Assembly: GCF_040412425.1 (NCBI RefSeq)
Contig: NC_089763.1
Coordinates: forward strand, 51,765,087-51,829,086
DNA: 64,000 nt
From: Macrobrachium rosenbergii
Lineage: Eukaryota > Arthropoda > Malacostraca > Decapoda > Palaemonidae
Direction of reading: 5' to 3'
Position 1 is the stretch's first letter, and each line of letters opens with the position of its first letter. The notes below the pieces were generated by a model. The model ran no database searches, was not told the DNA's origin, and worked only from the letters and a program-made list of their open reading frames with translations. The translations under genes and the position numbers were made by a program. Positions 32,840-52,048 of this stretch are shown piece after piece.

Positions 32840-34461
32840 TTATTGCTATTGTTTTCTTTTCTGCCTATCGCAGTCATCCTATATTCGACTGGTTTTTATA
32901 GTGTGGGGTTCCGGGTTGCATCCTGCCCCCTTAGGAGTCCATCACTTTTCTCACTATGTGCGCTGTTTCTAGTAGCAAAATTTTCTGCACGAGTCCTGGA
33001 GCTACTTCGGCATCTAGTTTTTCCAGATTCCTTTTCAGGGATCTTGGGATCGTGCCTTGTGGTCTATGATTATGGGTACAATTTCCACTGGCATATTTCA
33101 TGTCCTTCTTATTTCGATTTTCAGGTCTTGATACATATCAATTTTTTCTCTTTCTTTCTCATCTACTCTGGTGTTCCATGGTAATACGACATCAATGAGT
33201 GATACTTTCTCCTTGATTTTGTCAATCAACGTCACGTCTGGTCAATTGGCACGTATCACCCTATCTGTTCTGATACCATAGTCTCAGAGGGCCTTTGCCT
33301 GATCGTTTTCTATCACTCCCTCAGGTTGGTGTTCGTACCACTTATTACTGCAAGCTAGCTGGTGTTTCTTGCACAGGCTCCAGTGGAGGGCTTTTGCTAC
33401 TGAATCATGCCTCTTTTTGTACTGGTTCTGTGCAAGTGCCGGACATTCTTGGCTATGTGATTTATGGTCTTGTCTTTCATATTGCACTTCCTGCATATGG
33501 GTGAGATGTTATTTCCATCTATTGTTCTTTGGACATATCTTGTTCTTAGGGCCTGATCTTGTGCCGCTGTTAGCATTCCTTCTGTTTCCTTCTTGAGTTC
33601 TCCCCTCTGTAGCCATTGCCATGTTTCATTGCTGGCCACTTCTTTTGTCTGTCTCATGTACTGTCCGTGCAATGGTTTGTTGCGCCATTCCTCTGTTCTG
33701 TTTTTCATTCTCCTGTCTCTGTATATTCCTAGGTCTTCTTCTACTTTTATCAGTCCCTCTTCCCTTACACTCCCTAGCCACTCGTCTTCACTGGTTTTCA
33801 GATATTGCCCCAGTGCTCTGCTCTCGATGTTGACACTGTCCTCTATGCTTAGTAGCCCTCTCCCCCCTTCCTTTCGTGTTATGTATAGTCTGTTTGTGTT
33901 TGCTCTTGGGTGCAGTGCTTTGTGTATTATCATGTGTTTTCTAGTTTTCTGGTCTATGCTGCGGAGTTCAGCCTTCGCCCACTCCACTACTTCTGCACTG
34001 TGTCTAATTACTGGCACTGCCCATGTGTTTGTGGCTTTCGTCATGTTTCCGGCGTTGAGTTTTGACTTGAGTATCGCCTAAGTCTCTGCATATATTCTTT
34101 CCTGGTCGTGTCCTTCATCTCTTGGTGTTTTACATCCTCTCCTGTTATTCCCAGGTATTTGTATCCTGTCTCATCTATGTGTTTGATGCTATTCCCGTCT
34201 GGTAGCTTTTTCCCTTCAGTCCTTGTTACTTTGCCTTTTTGTATGGTGACCAAGGAGCATTTTTCTATTCCAAACTCCATCCTGATGTCCCCAGATACAA
34301 TCCTTGCAGTCTGGATTTAGGGCATCAGTTTCCTTGATGCTCTTACCATACAGCTTGATGTCGTCCATGAACATCAGATGGTTAATTCTGCTGCGTCCTT
34401 TCTTGAGTTGGTACCCAGCATCCATCTTCTGCAGTACTTTTGTCATGGGAATCATGGCTAC
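32840..34461 (-). pseudogene. Broken LINE with R2-type C-terminus (RT, CCHC, endonuclease)
   Basis: In minus-strand order: RT motif HLMFMDDIKLYGKS (near 34365, catalytic FMDD); then MEFGIEKCSLV and YKYLGITGED (34280-34130); NTWAVPVIRHSA and KEGGRGLLSIED; a CRKC...H...C zinc knuckle near 33470; SLCKKHQLACSNKWYEHQPE; then a PD...LID...VVLPW region (33240-33190) like the restriction-like endonuclease of R2/R4-type LINEs. At least three frameshifts (about 34310, 34045 and 33450) and several in-frame stops make it non-functional. The 5' end stops abruptly at a hairpin (34462). Intact relatives carry an N-terminal zinc-finger region and the rest of the RT, both absent here. Confidence 0.85.
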
Positions 34462-34567
34462 TATTTAGATGAAACCCATACCTGACAACCCCTACAAAAT
34501 AGGAATTCACTTTATGGCTGAATTCCTATTTTATAGGGGTTGTCAGGTGTGGGTTTTCGTCTAAATA
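34462..34567. repeat. 48-bp inverted repeat hairpin
   Basis: Arms 34462-34509 and 34519-34567 are complementary except for about four positions and one extra base; the loop is 9 nt (CTTTATGGC). The arm contains CCTGACAACCCCTA and ends AGGAATTCA. It abuts the broken LINE on one side and a (TAA)n tract on the other. Confidence 0.92.
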
Positions 34568-34589
34568 TTGTCGTGACGATCCCATTGGA

Positions 34590-34636
<47 letters not shown>
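34590..34636. repeat. (TAA)n microsatellite
   Basis: About 15 AAT units. Confidence 0.97.
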
Positions 34637-36352
<1,716 letters not shown>

Positions 36353-36777
36353 TGTATATGCATATGATATATACATATATTATATTACTTTTTTGCTCAT
36401 GACCTTGTCTTTTGAGAGAGGTTTAGATGAAGACATGCTAAAATCTACGCTCTAAGACCCGCAACTAGAAAGCCCGCTAATATTATCAACATAATGAGGA
36501 AGAGGCTTAAAGATAAGGATTATGTAAATCCTCGAGTTTTATTCAGGAAATGTTAAACCGAGAGAGACATGGCAACTCCAACAGAATTTTTGTTCAGTTT
36601 GTAACCTGGTGCTAGCTTCGACTGTTAACCAAACAATTGTACGCTCTGATATTTTCTCATGAATGCAGAACAGACATGTTTTAAGAAAGCTCATTGTCAC
36701 GATACAAAGTTCCCTTCATTCCAAAGTAGGAGCGAGAATATTTCTTGATTTTGTCTTGCATTATTCATCACAGTAAT

Positions 36778-37412
36778 TAGGATTATTGTTGAAATTAACA
36801 TGAAAAAGATGTAAGTACTCTGTATGAAGGAATTCTAATCATGCAATCTTTGCTAGAAGTTTGCAGCTATAGTGATTTAAAATGATCGATAAGCCTCGAT
36901 AGCTCTTATAATAGCTTTTATTACGAAAAGACTTCCTCAACACTTTTTGTCAGTCTTTCTCCCTGTTATAAGTCTACCCAAATAAAGTTTTGAGTAACCT
37001 TTTCGTAAGGTGCGAAACCTCCTTCCCTTGAAAGGAAAACGTTTTGGATCACCTTTAGAGTTATAAAGCCACCTGTTAATTGTTCCGTCCGACATCATCA
37101 GGTAAAAGGTAAGACGACCTTATACCTTACAGGTAACTTTACAAGTCTTTTTTTATCTGTGACGACAATGCTTAGATGGAAAGAAGAATGTAAAGTTTAA
37201 ATTCTTCTTTGGGTAGACTTATAACAGGAAGAAAGACTGACAAAAAGTGTTGAGGAAGTCCTTTCCTAATAAAAGATATCATAAGAGCTATCGAGGCTTA
37301 TCGATCATTTTAAATCACTATAGCCCCAAACTTCTAACAAAGATCGCATGATTAGAATTCCTTCATACAGAGTACTTACATGTTTGTCATGTTAATTAAA
37401 ACAATAATCCTA
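36778..37412. repeat. Large foldback: 205-bp inverted arms
   Basis: Arm 36778-36983 reads TAGGATTATTGTT ... CTCTGTATGAAGGAATTC ... TCGATAAGCCTCGATAGC ... AGTCTACCCAAA. Arm 37208-37412 is its reverse complement with scattered differences. The 224-bp loop has no ORF. The structure could be a foldback transposon or an inverted duplication; no target duplication was evident. Confidence 0.92.
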
Positions 37413-38634
37413 GCTGTTATGTGTATCTCCTTCACAAATAAAAAATGCGACAGGGAGGGACAGTTGCTGATAGCATGTAGGTAATACCCATAATATTTAC
37501 GAGGAACGTAATTGGGTATGATCGCTTACGCACGTATGCCTCATACTTTCGTGCGTGATATAATGTCGCTGCATTGAAAAGTACTTGAAGAAAATCGCCA
37601 CTGCTGACCAGGGTGAATTCATACACATATTTTTCGTGCTTGTGATGACAAGTGTTAATTTGTCTTTTATTCACCTTTGAGGAAAAGAATTCATAAAAGG
37701 CTAGAGTAACTCTTAACAATTACTCTTAGTTTCAAGTAATCCGTCCGTTCATCTTCTGCTACAGATTACTTGTCTGTGTGTGTGTGTGTGTGTATGTGTG
37801 TGTGGATTTTCTAAACCATTTGATAATCGCAGTCGTTGGGGTTATGCTTTTTAAAGTTTATTAATTTTCAATAGGCTAAATAAGCATAAGTCTTAAGTCA
37901 TAGGCCTCCATGCTCCCAAGAGATATTTTTGCTTGCAGTTCAGGCTCGTGCAAGCACATGAAATAGTAGTGATACAATTTTGCCGCTAACAGCTGATTGT
38001 CAATTAAAAATTCTATAACACAGTAGTAATATTCATATTCCAATTAATGCGGACATCCCACCCAAACAAGTTGTTTACCGTAGAGAGCGCCTTGTTTGCA
38101 GTCGACGGTCGACCACCGCTGGCATCGACGTCGGTGTTTGATCAACCTGTCTGGATTACACCTGTTGGAAGCGATAAACATAATGGGTGTTTCGCACGGG
38201 GGAAACGATAACTATTGTTTTCTTCTCCCTCTGCTTTATTTTTGAGATCGAAAGAGATAAAGCCCGATGATGATAAGACTTCGTTGTTGAGGTTACAAGA
38301 CTTGACTAGCACCTGCAGATCTCGACTGATAGCAGCTTGGTTCCTGATGGGGCAAACATTCGGTCGCGCTGGAGAAGATAGCAACTGTGCTGATGGTTAC
38401 TTCTCGAAAGTGGGCACAACTTTGTCTTAAGTCATTTCACGCTACAGGACATGAGTCTAAAACACAGGAAAATTAAGTCATTAATTTTCTGTCAGGGAAG
38501 TTCAGGAACAGATTCTGATGGATTGCAAAGAGCTATAAATTAAATGACTAAAAAATACGCAAGGGGTCGATGTATGAGGGAAAAAATAACTGAAGAGTAT
38601 CACCGGTACGAAAAACGGATGGAAAAAACTTCCA

Positions 38635-38636
<2 letters not shown>

Positions 38637-38679
<43 letters not shown>
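38637..38679. repeat. (GA)n microsatellite
   Basis: About 21 GA units. Confidence 0.97.
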
Positions 38680-38680
<1 letters not shown>

Positions 38681-39331
38681 GGTGTGGGGTGCTAGCGGTG
38701 GCGTCTTGGGTCAATATTAGCAGCATCGACTCTTTGGCAGAGGCAGCTGCAAGTTCTCACGGGTGCCAGCTGACTGACAATCATTCTTATTTACCGAGGC
38801 TGTACCCTTGATTACCTAATAATTCACCTCCTCCACTGAGCCTTGGCTACGACCGTGCCTTGTTATTACTTTAATCGCTCGCCAACTGCTGTTTACGACG
38901 TATTGTTCCACCTTGTCAATACTCTCTCCCTTTCTCTCACTTTCTCTGCATTATGTATCCACACACGAACAAAACTACGTTATACCCACTGAATCCCATG
39001 ACTAGAGTTGAGCGTGCTTTCTATCGCTCTGCTTATTCTCTCTGCATAAGTACCTGTTTTGTATAAAGTGTAGTTATTTTTACTCTAAAAATGGGCCTAA
39101 CTGTATATTTAGGCTTCAGGATATCACTCAGCAATCTGAGTAACATAAGTCTATGTATCTTAGATAGGCGATAAAGAGAGAAGGGTAATCTAGAATTTAA
39201 TAAAACAAGAAGGAAGGCGCCAGAATTATAAATTATACCCAAATCTGATGTAGATGAGGGTTTTACTGTCAGTAGTTGCCCGTGAAAGATGTGAGGTTCG
39301 CAAGAGATCAAGATACCTGTACTGTAGTAGG

Positions 39332-39389
39332 AAACAACCACAAAGCTGAATGAAAATTCAAAACAACCACAAAGCTGAATGAAAATTCA
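39332..39389 (+). repeat. Two tandem 29-bp units
   Basis: AAACAACCACAAAGCTGAAT... is repeated exactly once. Confidence 0.95.
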
Positions 39390-41228
39390 AAGTATTTCTT
39401 GAACAGGATCAGAACTGAGGTCGCACTCAGCGCTCCAAGTAAGGTAAGTTGTTAAAACAACTGAAGTTTCTTAGTCTGTGATAGTGGAATTCGTGGGCCT
39501 GGTAATATTCAAGGTATCAAAAATAAGCAGCAGCCTCTAAAACGGGAAATAGTTAAAAGAGGATTTGAAGATATTTAAGGAAGATTTTCATGTAAAATAC
39601 TTAATTATTCGCTTAACTGGTCAATCAGATAAGAAGACTTCAGGAAATTTGTAAATCGAATTTTCATACATCTCGCAAATGAAATTATGCAATGGAGAGA
39701 AGTCTACAAAAAAAAAATTAATAAAAATAGTTTTAAGAACAGATTACAAAGAGAAAGGAGACCGAAGCAGGTAGAGAAATAAATTTGGAACTACAAATGA
39801 GTTTCATGAGTTTGTTCGAAAGAATGAAATGAAAATCCAGAAGAAAATAAGCTTCCTTGAGATCAGAACACTGGGGATTAGAGACTTGAATATAAGTAAG
39901 TAATTTACCATTCATTAATTCACATACACCTAGATGCCTATGGGACCACGGGTACGACTGTATATTCAGTTATTGTGGTTTCCATCTTCTCCAAAATTGA
40001 CACGGATGAATACTAGTATTGATTAAGGAGATAATTCCTAAGGAGGAAATTTAGAAAAACTTCTGCGTTGTCGTCATCGGAAAGTCTGGCACTGAGACGC
40101 CTGTTTGCTAGCTTATTAACCCAATAATTCCAGTTAAATTGCTATGTCTATTAGTGCGGCTCTGGCTCCATTGACCATTACTGGTCATCGTGCGTCCCAA
40201 ACTTATGCCATCTAGGATGATTCTCCTCCTAACACCTCCTCCACCCCTCTTCACCTTAACCCCAGCCCTCTTTAACCCTCTGTTCCCAGAATCATCTTCG
40301 GTCCTCGCCCATGATCAAAACTGACATTAAAATCTACGGATTTTCACTATAGAATTTCACTTTCCCGCTGCATGCCGTCTCTACGGCCCCCTAAAAATCT
40401 ATGACCAATATCAAAATAATCGAACGGAAACAGGCATAGTTAAGTATTCAAAACCATTCAAAATGAAAAGAAGACAGTAGACATCTTTTCCACAGCCGTT
40501 TTCTACCTACTTTTAGTAATACTGTCAAAAATTTGATCATTTCATTAAAGCCTATTCACTTAGCACTTGCTTCCTTCTGTCCGTCCGAGCCACAGGCTCA
40601 GTAACGTGTTCTTGCAACTACAAACCTTCCGGATGTTTGGTTTTAGCTAATCTAGCTTATGCCAGGTGGGGTTGTTGCTCTAAGGCAGCCGTAAGTGTGA
40701 TAAGGGGTGAAGGGAAGGATGAGCCCTGTTGTAAAAATAATAAAGCAAGCGAAATGACTGCGTAAAAAAAAAGAAGGAATAGAAAAAAGTGAAATATCGA
40801 AGTCATTCCAACCTACTGTTAGGCTAATTCCCTTTCTCGTATGCTATTAACGGACGCAGAGAACGTTGGGAAGAAACTTAAACGTCCTTCGAGGTCGAGA
40901 CCGAATATCTTCTGTTGATATTGGTATGAGTTTGGAGGATACGACTGCACTGCCACACTTCATTGTTTCGCTTCATGATTATATTTCAACGTCAGTGAGC
41001 ACAGGATATATACCGCTTCAGTCACTTTTACGCCAAGACAATCGCTCTCCTATCTACGCATTCTATCACAAGCTTCACTTTCACCATAAAATACTTTTAA
41101 TTGATCCCAGAAAACAAATGATATTATAGTTTTACATTCAAACTTGCGATTGACGGCAATGACCTCTATAAGTCCCGCCATTTTCACACTTTTAGATACG
41201 TTTGTCACTACTGGTAAAGCAGAAAAGT

Positions 41229-41298
41229 GGTGTATATATATATGTGTGTGTGTGTGTATATATATACTATATATATTATATATTTATATTATAAATAT

Positions 41299-41362
<64 letters not shown>
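41229..41362. repeat. (TA)n compound array
   Basis: TA runs interrupted by TG and TATTATA/TAAATA variants. Confidence 0.95.
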
Positions 41363-41364
<2 letters not shown>

Positions 41365-41606
41365 TCGTATATATTCTCACAAAGTATATAATTTGAGTGA
41401 ATTCCAGTTTTTGCAATAAATGTAGATAAAGGATCATTAAGAGAAAATCTATACTTTTAATCCTTGCAAAGCTCAGTCTTGGCTACGTTTAACTGATAAA
41501 TCGATAACAAGTATCGCTCCTCCGATACGCAAAGTCAGTCACGCGAGTCACGGTGATTGACCATAATGAGTATGACGCTTAACATCCAAGTTTATTGGAT
41601 AACTGA

Positions 41607-41609
<3 letters not shown>

Positions 41610-41655
<46 letters not shown>
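41610..41655. repeat. (CT)n microsatellite
   Basis: About 22 CT units. Confidence 0.97.
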
Positions 41656-42884
<1,229 letters not shown>

Positions 42885-42895
42885 ATATGTATATG

Positions 42896-42958
<63 letters not shown>

Positions 42959-42960
42959 TT
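42896..42960. repeat. (TA)n microsatellite
   Basis: About 29 TA units immediately beyond the 5' end of the SINE. Confidence 0.97.
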
Positions 42961-43683
42961 TACACATATAATGTATATAGTGTATGTATACTATACATGT
43001 AGAGTACCGGATTAATTACTAAGAAACGGCTTTTCGTAAAGAACAAGCGTAGAACTGAAAAAACTTACAAGAGTCATGTTGAAGAATCTCATTTTACAAA
43101 TTAAATATCAAGCAAAAAATTTATAGGCTTAAACAAAATAGATATATACACCGGTAACAAAAATTCGTATGATGTGACTGTGATGAATACCACCAGCATA
43201 ATCATCATCATCATGATCATCTCAGTCTCTGTTGCTGCTGAAGTAAATAAAAAATACAAGTAAGAAAGATATCCCAGAAGGCGACTGTTTTCTTTATCCC
43301 TAAAAAGGTAGCGAAAGATTATTACGACCCGAAGGACTAAAGGGAACCATTCCTTCGGAAGTCCTGATTCCCGATATCAGCGTTCGTGACCGGCGCTGAT
43401 TTCTGGTCTTATTTTATTCATTGGGCAAAGCCTAAGAACCGAATGAGAGAGAAAAGAAGGAAAAGAAACATTTCTACATTAAGAACCATCATTTTATGGA
43501 ATGGAATACAATTTCATCCTCGTCAATCTTAGAAATGCCCTCCTGTAAAAGCTAGAAGCTCTCTCTTTATCCATAGACATTAACATTGGAAAGTTTAAAG
43601 GAGGCATTAAAACTAAAACGTTTTTCGTCCTCATGATAAGATATTTATGGCTTGCCCAAAACATAAACACGCACACGCACATA

Positions 43684-43807
43684 TTTTCTGTCTGTCTGTC
43701 TGTCTCTATCTATCCATCTGTCTATCTACCTATATATAAATAATATATATAAATATATTATATATACATATATATATGTATGTATATACATGTGTATATA
43801 TATACAC

Positions 43808-43847
<40 letters not shown>

Positions 43848-43880
43848 GGGTATATATATATATATATATACATATCTACA
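43684..43880. repeat. (GTCT)n/(TA)n complex array with palindrome
   Basis: CTGT/CTAT units, then TA with ACAT inserts. Positions 43785-43814 form a perfect 30-bp palindrome centred on a TATA core. Confidence 0.9.
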
Positions 43881-46800
<2,920 letters not shown>

Positions 46801-46804
46801 ATTT

Positions 46805-46940
46805 TTTGATAAATAAGATTTCTTTCTGTATTTCCCTTCACCTTCTCTTACTTGCTTACTGAACACCACATTCTTTAGAAGCTTGAATTTCAAGTCAATG
46901 GCCCATGTGGACTTGTTCCATATGAATAGGTGTTCAATAA
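46805..46940 (+). mobile_element. LINE 3' end, related to 31.4 kb
   Basis: Shares AAGCTTGAATTTCAAGT and GGCCCATGTGGACTTGTTCC-like words with the minus strand of 31424-31540, and like it runs into (AAT)n. Confidence 0.6.
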
Positions 46941-46951
46941 TAATAATAATA

Positions 46952-46984
<33 letters not shown>

Positions 46985-46999
46985 TAATAATAATAATTA

Positions 47000-47071
<72 letters not shown>

Positions 47072-47072
47072 T
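46936..47072. repeat. (AAT)n array
   Basis: About 45 AAT units with occasional TAATTAAT variants; the tail of the preceding LINE end. Confidence 0.97.
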
Positions 47073-47692
47073 CCAAAAGCATTTCAAGTTTATCTATTTT
47101 CCATCTGGTTGTAAACTCCGTCGGGAGTTTTATGTCATTTTTTATATTATTATTGTTATTTATAACCTTGTGCTCCTCTGCCTTTTGGCCGTTCATAAAT
47201 TCGGTAATTTGGAAGACAGAACTTCGAAATTGAAACAATAGGACAATGGTGGGAAAAAAAGTTCCAAAGTAATGCTTATATTATTCCAATGCCCAGTGCA
47301 CATGAGAATAAACAGACTCTAAATTCTGCACTGCGGTCCAGCAAAAACCCTCAATGGACTGTTTTCATAATATTTATAACCACTATATATCGAGTTGTGT
47401 TACAGTGCAGATTGAACACGAAATTTCTCGCTCTCCAACGGTTTAAATGTTTATTTTGTTCGATAACGTAAAATACTAAAAGTAAAATGGTCTAAACTAC
47501 AAGTTTTTTATGTTAGTTTTAATAGTCGTGAATGATTGTACAGTATTAAGATCAACAACAAAAGGAATATAAAAGACTTTTCATAATAGAAAAGGTTCCT
47601 TGGGATTTTAAGAAAAAAATGTGCAATTTGCCTCCCATCCACGAAAAAATTAGATAAAAACTGAGTTCTTGTTTGCAATACACACAAGCAAT

Positions 47693-47928
<236 letters not shown>

Positions 47929-48242
47929 ATGATGGCACAATAGACGAGAGCCGGCGTGACAAGCCAACAGGTAACCGAGCGTGACTCGCAACGCCTCAGA
48001 AATAAATCTCTGCTGCTAATGCGCGGGTAAAGAGAGCGTCTAATAATGTATCGCTCGTCAATGTTGACCGTTTGCAGCTGCCAAAACCGGATATATTAAA
48101 TCGTCAGCCACCCTCACAAATATAGAAATAGAGGCGCTTAGCGTACGACGCCCATCTTTAACACCAGATGTCCCTCCCAATTCATAGTGGGTGTCATCTC
48201 CCCATTCATGGCATTCCATTCATATCCTCTGCCGTTGGCATG

Positions 48243-48244
48243 TT

Positions 48245-48304
<60 letters not shown>
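48243..48304. repeat. (GT)n microsatellite
   Basis: About 30 GT units. Confidence 0.97.
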
Positions 48305-48307
<3 letters not shown>

Positions 48308-50439
48308 ATTTGTGTGGAATATGCGGGTGTGAATGTGTGTTTGAGTGTGTTATTTTATTCAGTACCTGTAAAATCATGTTTACCTAAGTTCGTGAAAATA
48401 ATGTCCATCATAGATCAACAGAAAAGTATATTTTTATATTTATAATGCTTCAGTAGTATACATGGGGAGATTTACATTTTAAGCGTTGTATTTGCTATGG
48501 ACACAATATCAGTGCCTTTGGCTGGACAAAAATTTTTTTTTTTTAATTAATATTTAATAAGCATCTCAGAACTTGACTTGTTACTGGACTTAGTGAAGTT
48601 TCTAAAAAAAAAAACTGCACCGTTATCTTAAGTAAATAAGATGACAATTATAATAAGGCTTTATTCCGACTGTTTCGTTATTGTTATTATGCTTATTAAC
48701 CCCTTATTGAGTTAAAAAAAAATAAACCTGTTTTTTTACTCGTTCCTATTAGTAAACCTGGTGCCTATATAATGTTCCCTGCTAATGGGATAATACCAAA
48801 TTACAACATTCTAAAGGACACATTGGTAAACGGACTGCTAAACCAAACACAAAAACATTGAATTGAGTATCAGAAACGGACATCAAAATGAGGACTAATG
48901 GAATAATAATCAAAAAGATAAGAAAATAAGAAATAACATTCTATAAATTTATAGAAATCCAAGAGAATTTTTACCAGTCATAGTATTCGATATGACTTCT
49001 CTACTGACACCTGTAAGGAGTGTACTTCTTTTGTAATAGTCTCAGAATACAAAAGAAAAACAAGTGTAAAAAAATAAGGATGACGAATGAAGTGTCTGTG
49101 CATTGAAGAAGGAAAATGATCCGTCCTCATCGCAGCGAATTTTTTTCAATGGACACGAGCGCGCGTTTGATCGCCGCGTGCACAGCTTACGCCCTGGATT
49201 TGCACAGCAATGTAACGACCATGTAGGTAAGGGCTCGGGGGTGTACTGTAGACGCGTGTTGTACGTGTGCGTGTCGTGTGTGTATGTGTGCGCGTCGAAG
49301 TGGGGGCGTGCGTGCGTGTATGTACATCAATTATTCAAATAAAAGCCAGTGATTGGGCGCAGGTGAGGGACTTTTGAGGGCCGTGTATGCTCCTATTGTT
49401 ACCTGAGGGCGGAGGAACATTACGAGTCTCCCTCTCCCCTTTTTTCGGAGGGCAAGCAGGTGACTGGCATGCCTCCGTACAGGCGAAGTGCGCATGCGCC
49501 ACAGGTCGGCTGGACGGTGCGGAAATCTATATCATAATCACAGGAAGTTTTTTTCTATACAAATTGGAGTGATTGATCAAGAGAGGTGATGCGGACAGAA
49601 ACATACTAAACGGACGAAGAGGAAAAGAGAGTCAATGGAGAGTAAGTGGAAAATTAGCAGACAGACAAACTTACTGTCTGACTCGAGGTCAACTTAAAAA
49701 ATGTAAATAATCGCTGGTATAGGAGTAACGGAGTGGTCAACGTATGGGTAACATTTTCATATTACCTGCAATTTGTTGTCATGAATGAATAATCTGCACA
49801 AATATGGCTTGCTCATTTATAATCTTTTCTTTCTTTCTTTAGATCTTCAGCAAACATATTTTTGTCTCGGCTGTTGTATCTTAAACATTTCCCCTTTTTC
49901 GTCATTCTAATTTGGGGACATTTTTCAATTTATCAGCCTGCACATGTAATAGTTCTCTCAAAGCCTTGCCAACCTCAATCAACATCTCAGGCTGGTTTTT
50001 TTTTTTTTTTTTTTTTCTTTTCATGTTCCCGAAAATGTGCTTCAATAGGCTCATTCAGTAATCCTTTCCCCTACCTAACCATACAAAGTCAAATCGAAGC
50101 CTTCTGTCTGATAGACTATTCTGTTTCTAAATTTCTAAATTTTGTTGTTTTGTCTTTTACATGATATTTTTAGTTTCCCTGATATAAATAAACCTCGTAG
50201 TGGACCGCAAACAAACAAGAAATGTTAACCTTCAATGTTTCATAAAAAAAAGAATTACCAGTATATCATTTGACCTGTTTTTCCAAATTTTGCACCTATT
50301 GAAGATAGCGGAACGACAGGTTAGGTTATGCATGTAAGTGGTAAGCTAGACTAACTGTAGACTTCTTTTTGTCTAAAGCCATCCACTTTTGGGGTCACTC
50401 TCGGCAGATTGTCGGGGACATTTGAAGCTTGCTAATTTG

Positions 50440-50445
<6 letters not shown>
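48305..50445. other. Intergenic, no gene seen
   Basis: AT-rich to 49.1 kb; 49.14-49.52 kb is GC-richer with GTGTGCGCGT-type words. A T-run lies at 49.99 kb. No exon evidence. Confidence 0.45.
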
Positions 50446-50660
<215 letters not shown>

Positions 50661-51235
50661 TTATGCCCATGTACTTTTCCTTGGCCCCAGAAGACTTTGC
50701 TCCCAGGTACACGGCATGATGGGCATGGAGAGATCCGCAGACCTAGCAAACGTGAGCTGAGAGCTTCATTACTCAGGAACGGTGCCCTCTTGGCTTATTG
50801 CACTTTTATAGGGGGGTGTAAGGCTGCCACTCCATACACACACACGCATACACATATATAGATATATATAAATAAATATATATATAGATATATAATTGTG
50901 TATACAGATATAAAATATATATGAACATATATACATATAAATATATATCAATATGTCTACGCTACTCACGGGAGTTTGCGCGCGTATAAGCAGACATGTA
51001 TAGAGGCGGAAACGCATCAACGTGCCGTCAATAGGAAGTTATATTTATGCATTTTTGCATCACTAGATGCTCACGTAGGCATGAATGGAAAAGAGAGAAT
51101 TAGCAATAGCGGTGTACGGAAACGAGCACGAGCAACTCCGTGCAGGTGTGTCTGTGTACGAATGATCTACATATCTGGGCGTGTACGTCATTATGGCAGA
51201 AAGGGTTTCGCAAGAGGAAAAAGATTGAGCGAAAC

Positions 51236-51238
<3 letters not shown>

Positions 51239-51291
<53 letters not shown>
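51239..51291. repeat. (GA)n microsatellite
   Basis: About 26 GA units. Confidence 0.97.
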
Positions 51292-51294
<3 letters not shown>

Positions 51295-51695
51295 GGGAGT
51301 CGATGATAACTGTCACGCAATTGGCAGTTGGCCACTTAATAGTTACTGGACAATAGGAGGCTCGTGGGTGTGTGCGCTGCTGTCTCCACATACGCGGTTC
51401 GGCTTGCATCCGTCTGCCGGTCTGTTTGTCTGTCTGTCTGTCTCTCTCTGGATTCTATTCATTTTTTATGACAGCCCTCCCTGATTTGTCACTTGTATGA
51501 CGTAACTATTTGTCCTCTTTATTTTTTTATTTTTACGCTGCTTGTTAATGGTTTTTCTATAAACCCTTTTCCAGTTGATGCTACTGTCGTTTCCCATTTG
51601 ATTTATCGACTGAAATCTAACAGTTGCCGCTTTATTTTTCTCCGGCTTCTATTTCATTCCATGGCTACCGAAACTGTACTGATATACAGTACGTA

Positions 51696-51701
51696 TATAT
51701 A

Positions 51702-51757
<56 letters not shown>
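51696..51757. repeat. (TA)n microsatellite
   Basis: About 28 TA units, left neighbour of the 76-bp hairpin. Confidence 0.97.
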
Positions 51758-51759
<2 letters not shown>

Positions 51760-51793
51760 TAAGAAATCAAAAAAGTAAGCGCGTGATTTTGTT

Positions 51794-51956
51794 TATTAGC
51801 TGAAGCCACCGGGAAAATTCAAATTGAAAGGACAGAGTGCCAAGTACTTTCGTGTATTTTAACACATCTTCGGGGCACAGAGATGTGTTAAAATACACGA
51901 AAGTACTTGGCACTCTGTCCTTTCATTTTGAACTTTCCCAGTGGCTTCAGCTAATA
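51794..51956. repeat. 76-bp inverted repeat hairpin between TA tracts
   Basis: Arms 51794-51869 and 51881-51956 match at all but about three positions; the loop is 11 nt (TCGGGGCACAG). Each arm carries GATGTGTTAAAATACACG followed by AAAGTACTTGG, which resembles a hammerhead ribozyme core with a GTGT/ACAC stem. The unit is flanked by (TA)n on both sides. Confidence 0.92.
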
Positions 51957-51961
51957 TATAT

Positions 51962-52047
<86 letters not shown>

Positions 52048-52048
52048 A
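51953..52048. repeat. (TA)n(TG)n microsatellite
   Basis: About 32 TA and 13 TG units, right neighbour of the hairpin. Confidence 0.97.

Larger units (their letters stand above)
37413..41225. other. Intergenic, no gene seen
   Basis: Mixed sequence with a (GT)n patch at 37.78 kb, (GA)n at 38.64 kb and a 29-bp tandem pair at 39.33 kb. ORFs up to about 100 codons have no recognisable motif. Confidence 0.5.

Noticed and set aside
33593..34081. Plus-strand 162-codon hydrophobic ORF
   Set aside because: Antisense of the LINE reverse transcriptase fragment.
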